A stretch of DNA of 64,000 nt from Paenibacillus cremeus (GTDB lineage: Bacteria; Bacillota; Bacilli; Paenibacillales; NBRC-103111). Shown here one piece after another: positions 8,984 through 16,625 of this stretch. Made by a program: the position numbers and the translations under genes. Position 1 is the stretch's first letter. Each line of letters opens with the position of its first letter. The stretch is taken from contig NZ_VNJI01000025.1 in the NCBI RefSeq assembly GCF_007786445.1, forward strand, positions 1 to 64,000, in the 5' to 3' direction. Below the pieces are notes generated by a model that worked only from the letters and a program-made list of their open reading frames with translations, was not told the DNA's origin and made no database searches.

Positions 8984-10141
8984 ATGAACAAACAAATTTG
9001 GACGCTGCGTGGCCTGAATTTTTCATACTATGCCACCACCGCCGTGTTAATGCCATTTCTGCCGATCTATTTCGAAGGCCGTGGCTACTCTTCCGCGCAG
9101 ATCGGTCTATTGATGATGATCGGATCGTTTGTGACGATCTTCGCGCAGCCCATTTGGGGGTATTTGAGCGATCGGTATCAAACGCTGAAGCTGATCATCT
9201 TTGGACTTTGGCTGATGACGGTGCTGTCCAGCGTCGGCATTTTTCAAACGAGCAGCTTTACGTCGGCTTTGGTATTTATGCTGCTGCTTTACTTTTTCAT
9301 GCTGTCTTCGGTGCCGCTCTTGGACACGATCACGATCAAGTCCGCGCTGCGGGGGGCGGTCAGTTACGGTTCCATTCGAATGTGGGGTTCCATCGGGTTT
9401 ACGCTGCTGGCGGTTTCCTCGGGCTCGGTGCTGAAGGCGCTGGGGGGCTTGGACAACATCCCATACCTGTATTGGTCGATTTGGATTTTGCCGATGGTGC
9501 TGCTGCTGTTCTTGAAGGATGAGAAGGGAAGCGGGGCGCGCATCAAGCTTTCATCGTTTGGCAGCATGCTTCGAAACAAGCATTTCTTGTGGTTTCTGCT
9601 GCTCATCTTTCTGCTGACCGTTCCGCATCGGATGAATGACGGGCTGTTTGTGCTCTATCTCAAGGATTTGGGGGCGTCCGATTCGATGGCCGGATGGGCT
9701 TGGGCGCTGGCATCGGCTAGTGAGGTCCCGACCTTTGCGCTGCTGGGCAGGTACATGCATCGATTCCATGAGCTGGCGTTGCTGGGCTGCGTGGCCTTGC
9801 TCTACACGATCCGGTGGCTGCTGTACGGGTGGATCACCGATCCGACCTTGCTGATGTTTCTTCAGGCCACACATAGCGTAACGTTCGCTGTATTCTGGAT
9901 CGCAGCCGTGCAGTATGTCGTTCGGCTGGTCCCGCTGGAGCTCCAATCGACTGGACAATCGATGCTCGCAATGGTGTTTCTGGGCTTGGCAGGAATAACA
10001 GGGGGATTCGTTGGCGGCTGGGTAAAGGATCATCTGGGGGGGCACTATATGTATTACCTCGGGTCGATCATGTCGCTGCTTGCAGCTGTGCTCCTGCTCG
10101 GAACACATGCTTATTATCGTAAAAAAAACCATCCGGTCTAA
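8984..10141 (+). CDS. MFS permease (paralogue of 196-1380)
   Basis: A 385-residue 12-TM permease with unknown substrate. Motif A-like GYLSDRYQTLKL lies between TM2 and TM3, and RMWGSIGF is in TM5. FSYYAT, GYSSAQIGLL, WGSIGF and HRMNDG match the minus-strand permease at 196-1380, so the two arose by duplication. The ATG at 8984 has AAAAAGGA 11 bp upstream (8965-8972); a TTG at 8960 would need an unsupported start. It converges on tatA through a shared terminator that overlaps its last codons. Confidence 0.85.
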   Translation: MNKQIWTLRGLNFSYYATTAVLMPFLPIYFEGRGYSSAQIGLLMMIGSFVTIFAQPIWGYLSDRYQTLKLIIFGLWLMTVLSSVGIFQTSSFTSALVFMLLLYFFMLSSVPLLDTITIKSALRGAVSYGSIRMWGSIGFTLLAVSSGSVLKALGGLDNIPYLYWSIWILPMVLLLFLKDEKGSGARIKLSSFGSMLRNKHFLWFLLLIFLLTVPHRMNDGLFVLYLKDLGASDSMAGWAWALASASEVPTFALLGRYMHRFHELALLGCVALLYTIRWLLYGWITDPTLLMFLQATHSVTFAVFWIAAVQYVVRLVPLELQSTGQSMLAMVFLGLAGITGGFVGGWVKDHLGGHYMYYLGSIMSLLAAVLLLGTHAYYRKKNHPV

Positions 10142-10158
10142 GTCAGACGGATGGTTTT
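10125..10158. terminator. bidirectional terminator between MFS and tatA
   Basis: AAAACCATCCG-type left arm and CGGATGGTTTT right arm, extended by GTCT/AGAC with one bulged G. A-runs and T-runs flank both sides, so it can serve the + strand permease and the minus-strand tatA. The left arm lies inside the permease CDS. Confidence 0.8.
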
Positions 10159-10161
10159 AGC

Positions 10162-10398
10162 TTATTTATGAGATTGCTGCTGAGCAGCGTCGTTCGCGGA
10201 AGTTAATTCTTTCTTAGGCGCTTCCGGCTCACGCGGCGCATCATCGTTCGAATGTCCGCCGTTTCCAGACGTCGCATCCTTGAATTCGCGGAACATCTTT
10301 CCGAAGCCGCGTCCCAGCTCAGGCAGCTTGTTTGGTCCGAACAGCAGCAGCGCGACTAATGCGATCAAAATAATATGCATAGGCGTTAAGGCACCCAT
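10162..10398 (-). CDS. tatA: Sec-independent translocase subunit TatA
   Basis: A 78-residue pore-forming Tat subunit with one N-terminal membrane helix (HIILIALVALLLF), the hinge FGPNKLPELGRG, an amphipathic helix (FGKMFREFKDATSG) and a polar tail. It works with TatC to export folded twin-arginine proteins; no tatC is in the window. Start chosen at 10398 because GGAGGTG sits 9 bp upstream; an ATG 27 bp further out precedes that SD. Confidence 0.93.
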   Translation of the reverse strand: MGALTPMHIILIALVALLLFGPNKLPELGRGFGKMFREFKDATSGNGGHSNDDAPREPEAPKKELTSANDAAQQQSHK

Positions 10399-10502
10399 CG
10401 TGTTGACACCTCCATCTTTGGTCACGAACTATCATACCATCTTTATAAATTTACTATAACACATAATTATTACGATTCCATAACAATTTCTTGTAAAGGC
10501 AT

Positions 10503-10539
10503 GAAAACGCCCCCTTCTAATGAAGGAAGGCGTCTTTTT
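10503..10539 (-). terminator. intrinsic terminator of small gene 10517-10711
   Basis: On the minus strand a GACGCC...GGCGTTTTC stem with a CTTC/GAAG extension ends in a T-rich tail. It overlaps the last codons of the small gene above it and would also stop + strand transcripts (CTTTTT tail). Confidence 0.55.
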
Positions 10540-10711
10540 GATGTTTCGAAATGCTGTATTGGATAATTTCCATCGCATCCTCGGCCTCTAAGGCGGCCAA
10601 ACCGTTCCGCAAAACGATCTCTGATTCCAGTTCAGTTGGTTTCAGAAAAGGATACATTTGCGGTGTTAATTTCATAACAATCGTTGCCAATCGGACTGTT
10701 TCCACAAGCAT
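10517..10711 (-). CDS. small hypothetical protein
   Basis: A 64-residue soluble protein starting MLVETVRLATIVMKL, predicted helical, not recognised. The ATG at 10711 is chosen because the residues upstream look like intergenic translation; GGGAAGGG lies just 2-5 bp before it, which is tight, so the start is uncertain (an ATG at 10729 is the alternative). It sits between tatA and yitT with its own hairpin terminator, which argues for a real gene. Confidence 0.5.
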   Translation of the reverse strand: MLVETVRLATIVMKLTPQMYPFLKPTELESEIVLRNGLAALEAEDAMEIIQYSISKHQKDAFLH

Positions 10712-10860
10712 CACCCTTCCCGTCGTCATCTGGTGCACAGAATTCGGAGCGAAATACGAGTAACAGAGGTAAAGCCATAGGAATCGATTTGAAATGAAAT
10801 AAATACGTAAAACTACACTCATTATATCATATTTTGTTCAATTATGTATGGTTCTTTACC

Positions 10861-11700
10861 TCATTTATCGGTGCGGCGGAATAATCCCATCACGCCCACC
10901 GTCTCGGTGATGTTCACGAAGGCCTGAGGATCCCATTGGCGAACCAGGCTTTGAAGATCGTTTAGTTCATAACGAGTTGTCACCGTCATAAGCATATGCT
11001 GCGATTGCTTCGTATATGCCCCTTCCGTTTCAATAACGGTGACGCCGCGGTGAAGCCGATGCATTTTTTTCAGCAGCAGGTCCTTCTTCTTCGTGACGAT
11101 GAACACGGTGACCTTCAAATGGCGGATATGAATCGTATCGATGATTTTGCCGGTAATGAACATGGACAGCATAGAGTAGAGCGCGAGATCCCAATTGTTT
11201 TTAAAGTACCCTAGCGCCAAAATAACAAAGCCGTTGATCGCAAATAAGAACGTCCCCAGGGAAAAATCACGTTTGCGCGTAATAATCGACGCGATGATAT
11301 CGAAACCGCCTGTGGAGCCTCCGGCTCTCATAGATAACCCTGTCCCGATGCCGATGAGTACGCCGCCGGTAACCGAGGACATGATCAAATCTTGGCTGAC
11401 GGAAAGGGTAGGAATCAGCTGCATAAACCAAGTGGTCAAAATAACGGAGACGACGCTTAAAATAATAAATTTTCGTCCGATGGTCAATAAACCCCAAATA
11501 AGAAGAGGGAGGTTGAACACCAAGAATAACAGGGAGATGCTCCAGTTAGTGAAATACCCGATAATCATGGAGATCCCCGAGATGCCCCCGCTGAGCAGCT
11601 GGTGCGGAATCAAAAATAAGTTGAAGCTGGCGGCTACTAGCGCAGATCCAAGCACGACACTGAGTACGGATCCGAATAGGGAGCGCTGAAAGTGTAGCAT
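10861..11700 (-). CDS. YitT family membrane protein
   Basis: A 279-residue protein with an N-terminal membrane domain of about five or six helices (YitT_membrane, formerly DUF161) and a C-terminal soluble DUF2179 domain (about residues 210-275). Signature segments: GGISGISMIIGY (about 38-49) and GGVLIGIGTGLS with RAGGSTGGFDIIA (about 110-140). Function unknown. The ATG at 11700 lies 8 bp after AGGAGG; a GTG at 11709 overlaps the SD region. A decayed copy of the same family occurs at about 57150-57465. Confidence 0.88.
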   Translation of the reverse strand: MLHFQRSLFGSVLSVVLGSALVAASFNLFLIPHQLLSGGISGISMIIGYFTNWSISLLFLVFNLPLLIWGLLTIGRKFIILSVVSVILTTWFMQLIPTLSVSQDLIMSSVTGGVLIGIGTGLSMRAGGSTGGFDIIASIITRKRDFSLGTFLFAINGFVILALGYFKNNWDLALYSMLSMFITGKIIDTIHIRHLKVTVFIVTKKKDLLLKKMHRLHRGVTVIETEGAYTKQSQHMLMTVTTRYELNDLQSLVRQWDPQAFVNITETVGVMGLFRRTDK

Positions 11701-11770
11701 GGATAACACCTCCTGATGCTTGTCATAGTATGAGTTTTTTTTCCGGCGCTCACTCTTTTTAAAATAAATA

Positions 11771-11809
11771 AAAGAAGAAAAAGCTTCCCGGCTGTGAGCC
11801 GGAAAGCTT
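11771..11809 (-). terminator. intrinsic terminator of DUF4247 gene
   Basis: AAGCTT-CCGGCT stem with a 3-nt loop (11781-11809), followed on the minus strand by TTTCTTC. It lies between the DUF4247 gene and yitT. Confidence 0.8.
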
Positions 11810-11835
11810 GAACGCTTTCTTCTATATATTACCTT

Positions 11836-12579
11836 TTATTTTCGCTTAAAGGAACCGGAACGGGTGCTCGTACTCGGCTTGCTCGAGCTGGACGACGGCG
11901 ACTTATAGGTGGGTGTTGAGCCGTCACTTTTTCTCGTGTTTGTGTCCGGTGTCTTCGATGTGCTTGGCGATGTAGACGGTGTTGATGTATTCGGGTTGGA
12001 CGGCGTTGTGGTAAAGCTGCCCTTACGGTCCGAAGTCGACGGCTGCTGCGTCGTTGGCGCTGGCGTTGGCTTTGTCCCACTGGACGGTGCCGTTTGGTAC
12101 CTGCCATAATCATCGTATCTTGGGGACGACGTGTATCCCCGGTAATCGTACCCGCCGCCGCGGTGGTTGTTAAACCAGCTGCCGCCGAAGATCGATTGAA
12201 GGATGGAGGCGGTCAAATAGCCTTGAAGGAACGAAGAGTCGTAATTGTCCTTGGCATATTGGACGGAATCCAGCTCCACCAGCGTGTTGGCTTCGTTATT
12301 CGGGTCCTTTTGTACCTGAATAATTTTATTGTCATAGACCAAGAACATCTTGTCCGTGGATTCTTTACTTGTTTCCTTTGGCTTTTCGTTCGCCGCCAGC
12401 TCATGGGCTACCGTCGGAACGTCCTTGCCTTCTACCGAATAAATTTTAGCGGTGCTCTTACCCGTACCTTGAACGTCGATTAAGGAATAATTATCTTTAA
12501 TATAATTTCCGGCGTCGCCGCATCCGACCAGGAGTGCAAAAACCAGGACAATAGCGAGCCATTTATAAACTTTGTTCAT
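11836..12579 (-). CDS. DUF4247 lipoprotein with low-complexity tail
   Basis: A 247-residue predicted lipoprotein: hydrophobic N-terminus and lipobox LLVGC with the lipid-modified Cys at residue 20. The folded part (about 21-140) matches what I know as DUF4247, ending in a Gly/Tyr-rich segment (HRGGGYDYRGY), and the last 90 residues are almost only Ser, Thr, Pro, Lys. Function unknown. It is 42 bp downstream of the DUF4178 gene; the pair recurs in Bacillales. AGGAGGTGA is upstream of the ATG with a long (about 10-13 bp) spacer. Confidence 0.75.
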   Translation of the reverse strand: MNKVYKWLAIVLVFALLVGCGDAGNYIKDNYSLIDVQGTGKSTAKIYSVEGKDVPTVAHELAANEKPKETSKESTDKMFLVYDNKIIQVQKDPNNEANTLVELDSVQYAKDNYDSSFLQGYLTASILQSIFGGSWFNNHRGGGYDYRGYTSSPRYDDYGRYQTAPSSGTKPTPAPTTQQPSTSDRKGSFTTTPSNPNTSTPSTSPSTSKTPDTNTRKSDGSTPTYKSPSSSSSKPSTSTRSGSFKRK

Positions 12580-12621
12580 GATGCTGTAGTCACCTCCTGC
12601 GACTAGCTGTCTTACAATGTA

Positions 12622-13158
12622 TTATTGGGATGCCTTCATGATTTTAATTTGCCCCGCAGGGGTTCGTGTCCCTTCCATAGCCACATATTTCCCATCCTGC
12701 CATTGAAGGAAAAAATACTGGTTATCGGCGCCAAAGTATCGCCAGAACAGCACGGGATCGTTAGCACGGTAATCCGTATTGCCTTCTGTGAGTACCAGAT
12801 CGCTGCGGTGATGCTCCAGCTCATAGGTAAAATCTTTGCCGACGTCCAGTTGTGTAGGGACATCGTTCGGATCGTCCAGCGAGCCCTCGACGAATTCACA
12901 TATAAAGCATTCGTAAGTGCGTCCCTTTTCCACCAAGAGGCACGAAATCTGTTGGCCGTTTCGCAAATAATAAGCGAAGCGGTGTGGGGCAAAGCCGCGG
13001 TCAAAATAAACCAGCTTGCCGGATACGATATATTCCTCCAGATCCACGCTAATAATATCTCCGACCTTCGTGTCTTCGAGTGGATTGGCTGCTGGCTTCG
13101 TTTGAGGCTCTTCTTTGTTGCTTTTGATGATGGCTCCTACTCTTTTCCATATGGACAT
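12622..13158 (-). CDS. DUF4178 domain protein
   Basis: A 178-residue soluble protein. After a basic N-terminus (SIWKRVGAIIKSN) the DUF4178-type beta-rich domain covers about residues 35-175 (VGDIISVDLEEYIVSGKL, FAYYLRNGQQISCLLVEKG, FWRYFGADNQYFFLQW). Function unknown. AAAGGAG lies 10 bp before the ATG at 13158; an ATG 30 bp upstream has no SD. First gene of a unit with the DUF4247 lipoprotein, so one protein sits inside and one outside the membrane. Confidence 0.75.
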   Translation of the reverse strand: MSIWKRVGAIIKSNKEEPQTKPAANPLEDTKVGDIISVDLEEYIVSGKLVYFDRGFAPHRFAYYLRNGQQISCLLVEKGRTYECFICEFVEGSLDDPNDVPTQLDVGKDFTYELEHHRSDLVLTEGNTDYRANDPVLFWRYFGADNQYFFLQWQDGKYVAMEGTRTPAGQIKIMKASQ

Positions 13159-13298
13159 GGGCGAATCGCTCCTTTTGTACCTGTTCATTGATAATGTATT
13201 CGTATGAGGAGGCTTGCTTGCTCACTACTCCTATTATATACGAATCAGATGTTTTGTGGGTTTCATTTTGAATGGTTATGGAATATGGATATCGATTG

Positions 13299-13454
13299 TG
13301 GTATAATACTAAAGATATTCTTAAGTACGGCCTTTAACTGTCATTCTGACACGTCGGTAAGTGTTTATGAAGAGAGAAATAGATCAAGATAGGAGTCGCA
13401 CTTAAGGGTATAGATAAAATGAGAACCCCTAGGAAAAAAGGAGATTGAAATCAT
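13299..13454 (+). promoter_or_regulatory. extended -10 promoter and long leader of cshA
   Basis: TGGTATAAT (13299-13307) is an extended -10 element without a good -35. Transcription from it would give a leader of about 140 nt before the TTG start at 13455. A long leader is typical of cold-inducible RNA helicase and csp genes, so temperature-dependent control is plausible; I found no named RNA motif in it. Confidence 0.5.
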
Positions 13455-15032
13455 TTGAAAACATTTAGTGAATTTGGCTTAGAGCCAAAGGTTCTGCGCG
13501 CCATTACAGAGATGGGCTTTGAAGAATCGACCCCGATTCAAGACAAGGCGATCCCGGTAGCGATGGAAGGCCGCGACCTCATTGGTCAAGCACAAACAGG
13601 AACAGGGAAAACCGCGGCTTTCGGGATTCCGCTGATCAACAAAATCGATATTAAAGAAGAGCGGATCGTAGCACTCATTATGTGTCCTACCCGTGAACTT
13701 GCTATTCAAGTAGCCGAAGAGATCGAGAAGCTGGGCCGCTTTAAGGGCATCCGCTCCCTGCCGATCTACGGTGGTCAAGATATCGTGAAGCAAATCCGCG
13801 GTCTTCGCAAAAAGCCGCAAATCATTATCGGTACGCCAGGCCGCTTGCTCGACCACATCAATCGTAAGACGATCAAGCTGGACGATGTACAAACCGTCAT
13901 CTTGGACGAAGCGGATGAAATGCTGGATATGGGCTTCATGGATGATATCCAATCAATCCTAAAGCTGGTTCCGGATGAGCGCCAAACGATGCTGTTCTCC
14001 GCGACGATGCCGGTCAACATTCAGAAGCTGGCACAGCAGTTCTTGAAAAATCCAGAGCATGTGTCCGTCATTCCGAAGCAAGTCAGCGCACCGCTGATCG
14101 ATCAAGCATATATCGAGCTGCACGAGCGTCAAAAATTCGAAGCGTTATGCCGCCTGATCGATATGGAAGCACCCGAGCTGGCGATCATCTTCGGCCGCAC
14201 GAAGCGCCGGGTAGATGAGCTTTCCGAAGCGCTCCAAAAGCGTGGCTATACGGCAGAAGGCCTGCATGGCGACCTGTCCCAAAATCAGCGCGACAATGTG
14301 ATGCGTAAGTTCCGTGACGGCAGCATCGACGTGTTGGTGGCTACTGACGTGGCAGCGCGCGGCTTGGACGTTTCCGGCGTAACGCACGTTATCAACTTTG
14401 ACCTGCCGCAGGATCCTGAGAGCTACGTTCACCGGATCGGCCGTACGGGCCGCGCAGGGAAAGAAGGCGCAGCATACACCTTCGTAACGCCGCGTGAGAT
14501 CGATCACCTTCACTTTATCGAGAAAATTACGCGTCACAAAATTGCTCGTAAGCCTATGCCTAGCTTGGCGGAAGCTATTGAAGGCAAGCAAAAGATGACC
14601 GCTGAGCGCGTGCTCGAAATTTTGGAGAAGGATGAGCATAACGAATATCGCGGCCTGGCGATTTCGCTGTTGGAGCAGCACGATTCGGTGCACCTGCTCG
14701 CTGCTGCTTTGAAGCTGCTGACTGGCGATAAGAAAGAAGTCGAGATCGAGTTGACACCGGAAGATCCGCTTCGCGCTAAGAAGAGAAGACCGGATGTCCG
14801 CAACTCCGGACGTCGTCCTTCGGGCCCTTACGGTACTGCAGGCGGCGCTCGCCGTAACGATCGTCCATACGATCGTGATCGCGGCGGCGACCGTGGCGGC
14901 TATGGCCGCGGCGGAGATCGTCCTCGTCGCGATGGCGGCGGCTACCGCGACAACCGCGGTCGCTCGGACAGCCGTGAGCGTGATGGTTATTCGCGTGGAA
15001 CCAGCCGCTCGAATGAAGAAACACTCGTATAA
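13455..15032 (+). CDS. cshA: DEAD-box RNA helicase CshA
   Basis: A 525-residue ATP-dependent RNA helicase acting in ribosome assembly, RNA decay and cold adaptation. Motifs in order: Q motif (FSEFGL..TPIQ, about 4-29), motif I AQTGTGKT (46-53), PTRELA (78-83), TPGRLLDH, DEAD (151-154), SAT (182-184), and motif VI HRIGRTGRAG near 330. The C-terminal 90 residues are an Arg/Gly/Asp-rich disordered tail (RGGDRGGYGRGG) for RNA binding. The TTG start has AAAAGGAG about 12 bp upstream. A strong terminator follows, so it is monocistronic. Confidence 0.93.
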   Translation: MKTFSEFGLEPKVLRAITEMGFEESTPIQDKAIPVAMEGRDLIGQAQTGTGKTAAFGIPLINKIDIKEERIVALIMCPTRELAIQVAEEIEKLGRFKGIRSLPIYGGQDIVKQIRGLRKKPQIIIGTPGRLLDHINRKTIKLDDVQTVILDEADEMLDMGFMDDIQSILKLVPDERQTMLFSATMPVNIQKLAQQFLKNPEHVSVIPKQVSAPLIDQAYIELHERQKFEALCRLIDMEAPELAIIFGRTKRRVDELSEALQKRGYTAEGLHGDLSQNQRDNVMRKFRDGSIDVLVATDVAARGLDVSGVTHVINFDLPQDPESYVHRIGRTGRAGKEGAAYTFVTPREIDHLHFIEKITRHKIARKPMPSLAEAIEGKQKMTAERVLEILEKDEHNEYRGLAISLLEQHDSVHLLAAALKLLTGDKKEVEIELTPEDPLRAKKRRPDVRNSGRRPSGPYGTAGGARRNDRPYDRDRGGDRGGYGRGGDRPRRDGGGYRDNRGRSDSRERDGYSRGTSRSNEETLV

Positions 15033-15040
15033 ATCATGTG

Positions 15041-15075
15041 AAAAAAGCAAGCACGCTGGGCGTGCTTGCTTTTTT
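15041..15075. terminator. strong bidirectional terminator after cshA
   Basis: A perfect 16-bp inverted repeat, AAAAAAGCAAGCACGC (15041-15056) and its complement (15060-15075), with a 3-nt loop. It has A and T runs on both sides, so it also serves the minus-strand micropeptide gene at 15106-15204. Confidence 0.93.
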
Positions 15076-15105
15076 CTTCCATATGGCCTTTAGAGTTCAT
15101 CTCGA

Positions 15106-15204
15106 TTAGATGAACAACAGAGAGCAGCTGACGATAACCAGCAGAATGAAAAGAACGAGAATCGTACCGGTAGAAGTCCAAAGTCCTCCATCAGGATAAC
15201 CCAT
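15106..15204 (-). CDS. YjcZ-type micropeptide, single TM
   Basis: A 32-residue peptide: a short polar head (MGYPDGGLWTS), then TGTILVLFILLVIV forming one membrane helix. This core matches the tiny YjcZ/sporulation-type membrane peptides of Bacillales and is identical to that of the peptide at 51442-51537. The ATG at 15204 has AAAGGAGG 9 bp upstream. Role unknown; in the family, membrane-associated during sporulation is the usual assumption. Its upstream region holds a cluster of GTTGCAAC/GTTGTCAAC motifs shared with the HAD gene at 50563. Confidence 0.8.
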   Translation of the reverse strand: MGYPDGGLWTSTGTILVLFILLVIVSCSLLFI

Positions 15205-15220
15205 CGTGATTCCCTCCTTT

Positions 15221-15313
15221 GTTGCAACTTTTATTGAGTTTTAACAAGAAAAGTTGTCAACTTTGATTGCAACTGCTGTCAACGTTACACTGTCGGAGCA
15301 GTTGTCAATTGAC
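15221..15313. promoter_or_regulatory. cluster of GTTGCAAC / AGTTGTCAACT motifs (shared element, copy 1)
   Basis: Reading the minus strand towards the micropeptide gene: GTCAATTGAC palindrome (15304-15313), AGTTGCAAT (15266-15274), perfect 11-bp palindrome AGTTGACAACT (15252-15262) containing a TTGACA -35, then AGTTGCAACA (15220-15229) directly before the SD. The same order is found upstream of the HAD gene at 50563, with the last two motifs 33 and 34 bp apart. Probably a promoter with regulator sites; the regulator is unknown. Confidence 0.6.
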
Positions 15314-15394
15314 TGATCTTGCCTGTTGCTGATATATCCTATGCCTAGTGGGTCATTTGGTTATAGACGGCTACCTAGAATGGAGGAAATAGGC

Positions 15395-15400
15395 TATAAT
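15395..15400 (+). promoter_or_regulatory. -10 element of yesL-like gene
   Basis: TATAAT at 15395-15400, with no convincing -35 at 17 bp. It precedes the YesL-like gene by about 85 bp. Confidence 0.4.
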
Positions 15401-15485
15401 GTAACATAGATTTGATTAACGACGGGGAGGAGACATGCCATCACGGTTTGTCCAACCGTTGCACTATAGAAGGAGGGCTACAACA

Positions 15486-16319
15486 TTGGAGTTTCGTGGC
15501 ATTATGGGTGGGTTTTACCGTATTTCTGAATGGATCATGCGGCTTTCGGTCATCAACGTATTATGGGTGATCTGCGCCTTTCCGTTTTTCCTGGTTGGCT
15601 TATTATTGCTCCAGGCTCAATCCACGGATCAAGTGCTGCAATCGTTTTTGTTATTGGCGATTTTGGCTCCGTTTACATTGTTTCCTTCCACGGCCGCGAT
15701 GTTTACGGTAGCACGCAAATGGTTGACAGGGGAAGAGGATGCACCGCTGTTTAAAACGTTTTTCCGCGGGTATAAAGAGAACTTCGTGCAAAGTATGGTC
15801 GGCGGCCTGATTTATGCGCTGCTCGGCGTCATTCTCTATACAAACTTCCGTTTTTACGGCAGCCAAACCGGTACGTTCGGCATCCTGCGATTTTTGGTGA
15901 TGTCCTTAACGGTGCTGCTGATGATCTCGATGTTCCATTTTTTCTCGATCATGTCGCATTTGCATATGAAGCTCTTTCAAATTGTGAAGAATGCGCTGTT
16001 GATCACCATCGGCAACCCGATCCGTTCGCTTTCTATGATCGTCTTGAACGGCGTAGTGATTTACGTCAGCTTTACCAAGTTCACGTTCTTGATCCCGTTC
16101 TTTATGGGCAGCTTGATTGCAGTGATCTCGTTCTGGCACTTTAATCTGATCTTCGGTAAGCTGCAAGAAAAGCAGCAGGAACTTGCCAACAAAGAAGCGG
16201 AAGCTTTGGCGGAGCAAGAAGGCTCGGATGAAAGTGGAGATGGAGACAAGGCAGCTGTACAGGCCCTCGAGGAGCCGGAGCATGATTCTCGTGAGTTCGG
16301 ACATACTAAGAAGGAGTAA
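15486..16319 (+). CDS. YesL-like membrane protein (DUF624)
   Basis: A 277-residue membrane protein with five to six hydrophobic segments (LSVINVLWVICAFPFFLVG, LLAILAPFTLFPSTAAMF and later ones) and an acidic cytoplasmic tail (about residues 225-277). It fits the YesL/DUF624 family, often found near sugar ABC transporters, function unknown. TTG start at 15486, 9 bp after AGGAGG (15471-15476), giving the family-typical MEFRGIMGGFYRISEW start. An ATG at 15435 with GGAGGAG could open an N-terminally extended form or a leader. Confidence 0.8.
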   Translation: MEFRGIMGGFYRISEWIMRLSVINVLWVICAFPFFLVGLLLLQAQSTDQVLQSFLLLAILAPFTLFPSTAAMFTVARKWLTGEEDAPLFKTFFRGYKENFVQSMVGGLIYALLGVILYTNFRFYGSQTGTFGILRFLVMSLTVLLMISMFHFFSIMSHLHMKLFQIVKNALLITIGNPIRSLSMIVLNGVVIYVSFTKFTFLIPFFMGSLIAVISFWHFNLIFGKLQEKQQELANKEAEALAEQEGSDESGDGDKAAVQALEEPEHDSREFGHTKKE

Positions 16320-16363
16320 GCTATATTTTCCGGCGATACCATAAGATAAGGGCGCGCGGGAGG

Positions 16364-16392
16364 TTTACTTTCGTTACGGAGTACACTATAAT
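16364..16392 (+). promoter_or_regulatory. promoter of 6S RNA
   Basis: TTTACT (16364-16369), 17-bp spacer, TATAAT (16387-16392). Transcription would start near 16399, just where the closing stem of the 6S RNA begins. Confidence 0.7.
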
Positions 16393-16398
16393 GTAAAT

Positions 16399-16585
16399 AC
16401 AACAAAATCCTGCGATGTGCGTTTCGGTTTTAAGTTGTTTTGAACCAATGACTGTTTCTTGGGAGACCTACATTGAATCGCGGCTGACATGCCCTCGAAA
16501 AGGGACTTCTAAAACGATTCTGCGGACACCCACCTGCGAGAGCGGGTTTGAAACACAAAATCGGACGGCATTGTGGGGTTTTTTT
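16399..16585 (+). ncRNA. ssrS: 6S RNA
   Basis: 6S RNA sequesters sigma-A RNA polymerase by imitating an open promoter. The roughly 187-nt span has the right length and fold: a closing stem pairs AAAATCCTGCGATGT (16404-16418) with the bases ending in GGCATTGTGGGGTTTT; a second stem pairs CGGTTTT (16425-16431) with AAAATCG; then a large central bubble; then GAATCG (16475-16480) with CGATTC (16515-16520); and an apical CCCT/AGGG hairpin at the exact centre. A CCTGC-GAGA-GCGGG hairpin lies in the 3' side of the bubble, as in other 6S RNAs. The closing stem plus T-run (16579-16585) acts as terminator. A good sigma-A promoter precedes it and transaldolase starts 40 bp later. Confidence 0.85.
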
Positions 16586-16625
16586 GTATGTTCAAAATCG
16601 GGTAGAGGCTGAAAGGATGTTGGGG

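Noticed and set aside
14145-15050. 301-codon minus-strand frame over the 3' half of cshA
   Set aside because: Antisense to conserved helicase motifs; low-complexity Ala/Thr-rich N-terminus.
15435-15485. Upstream ATG of the YesL-like gene as true start
   Set aside because: It has GGAGGAG only 3-4 bp away, and the resulting N-terminus is unlike the family; the TTG at 15486 has AGGAGG at 9 bp. A leader peptide or alternative form is not excluded.
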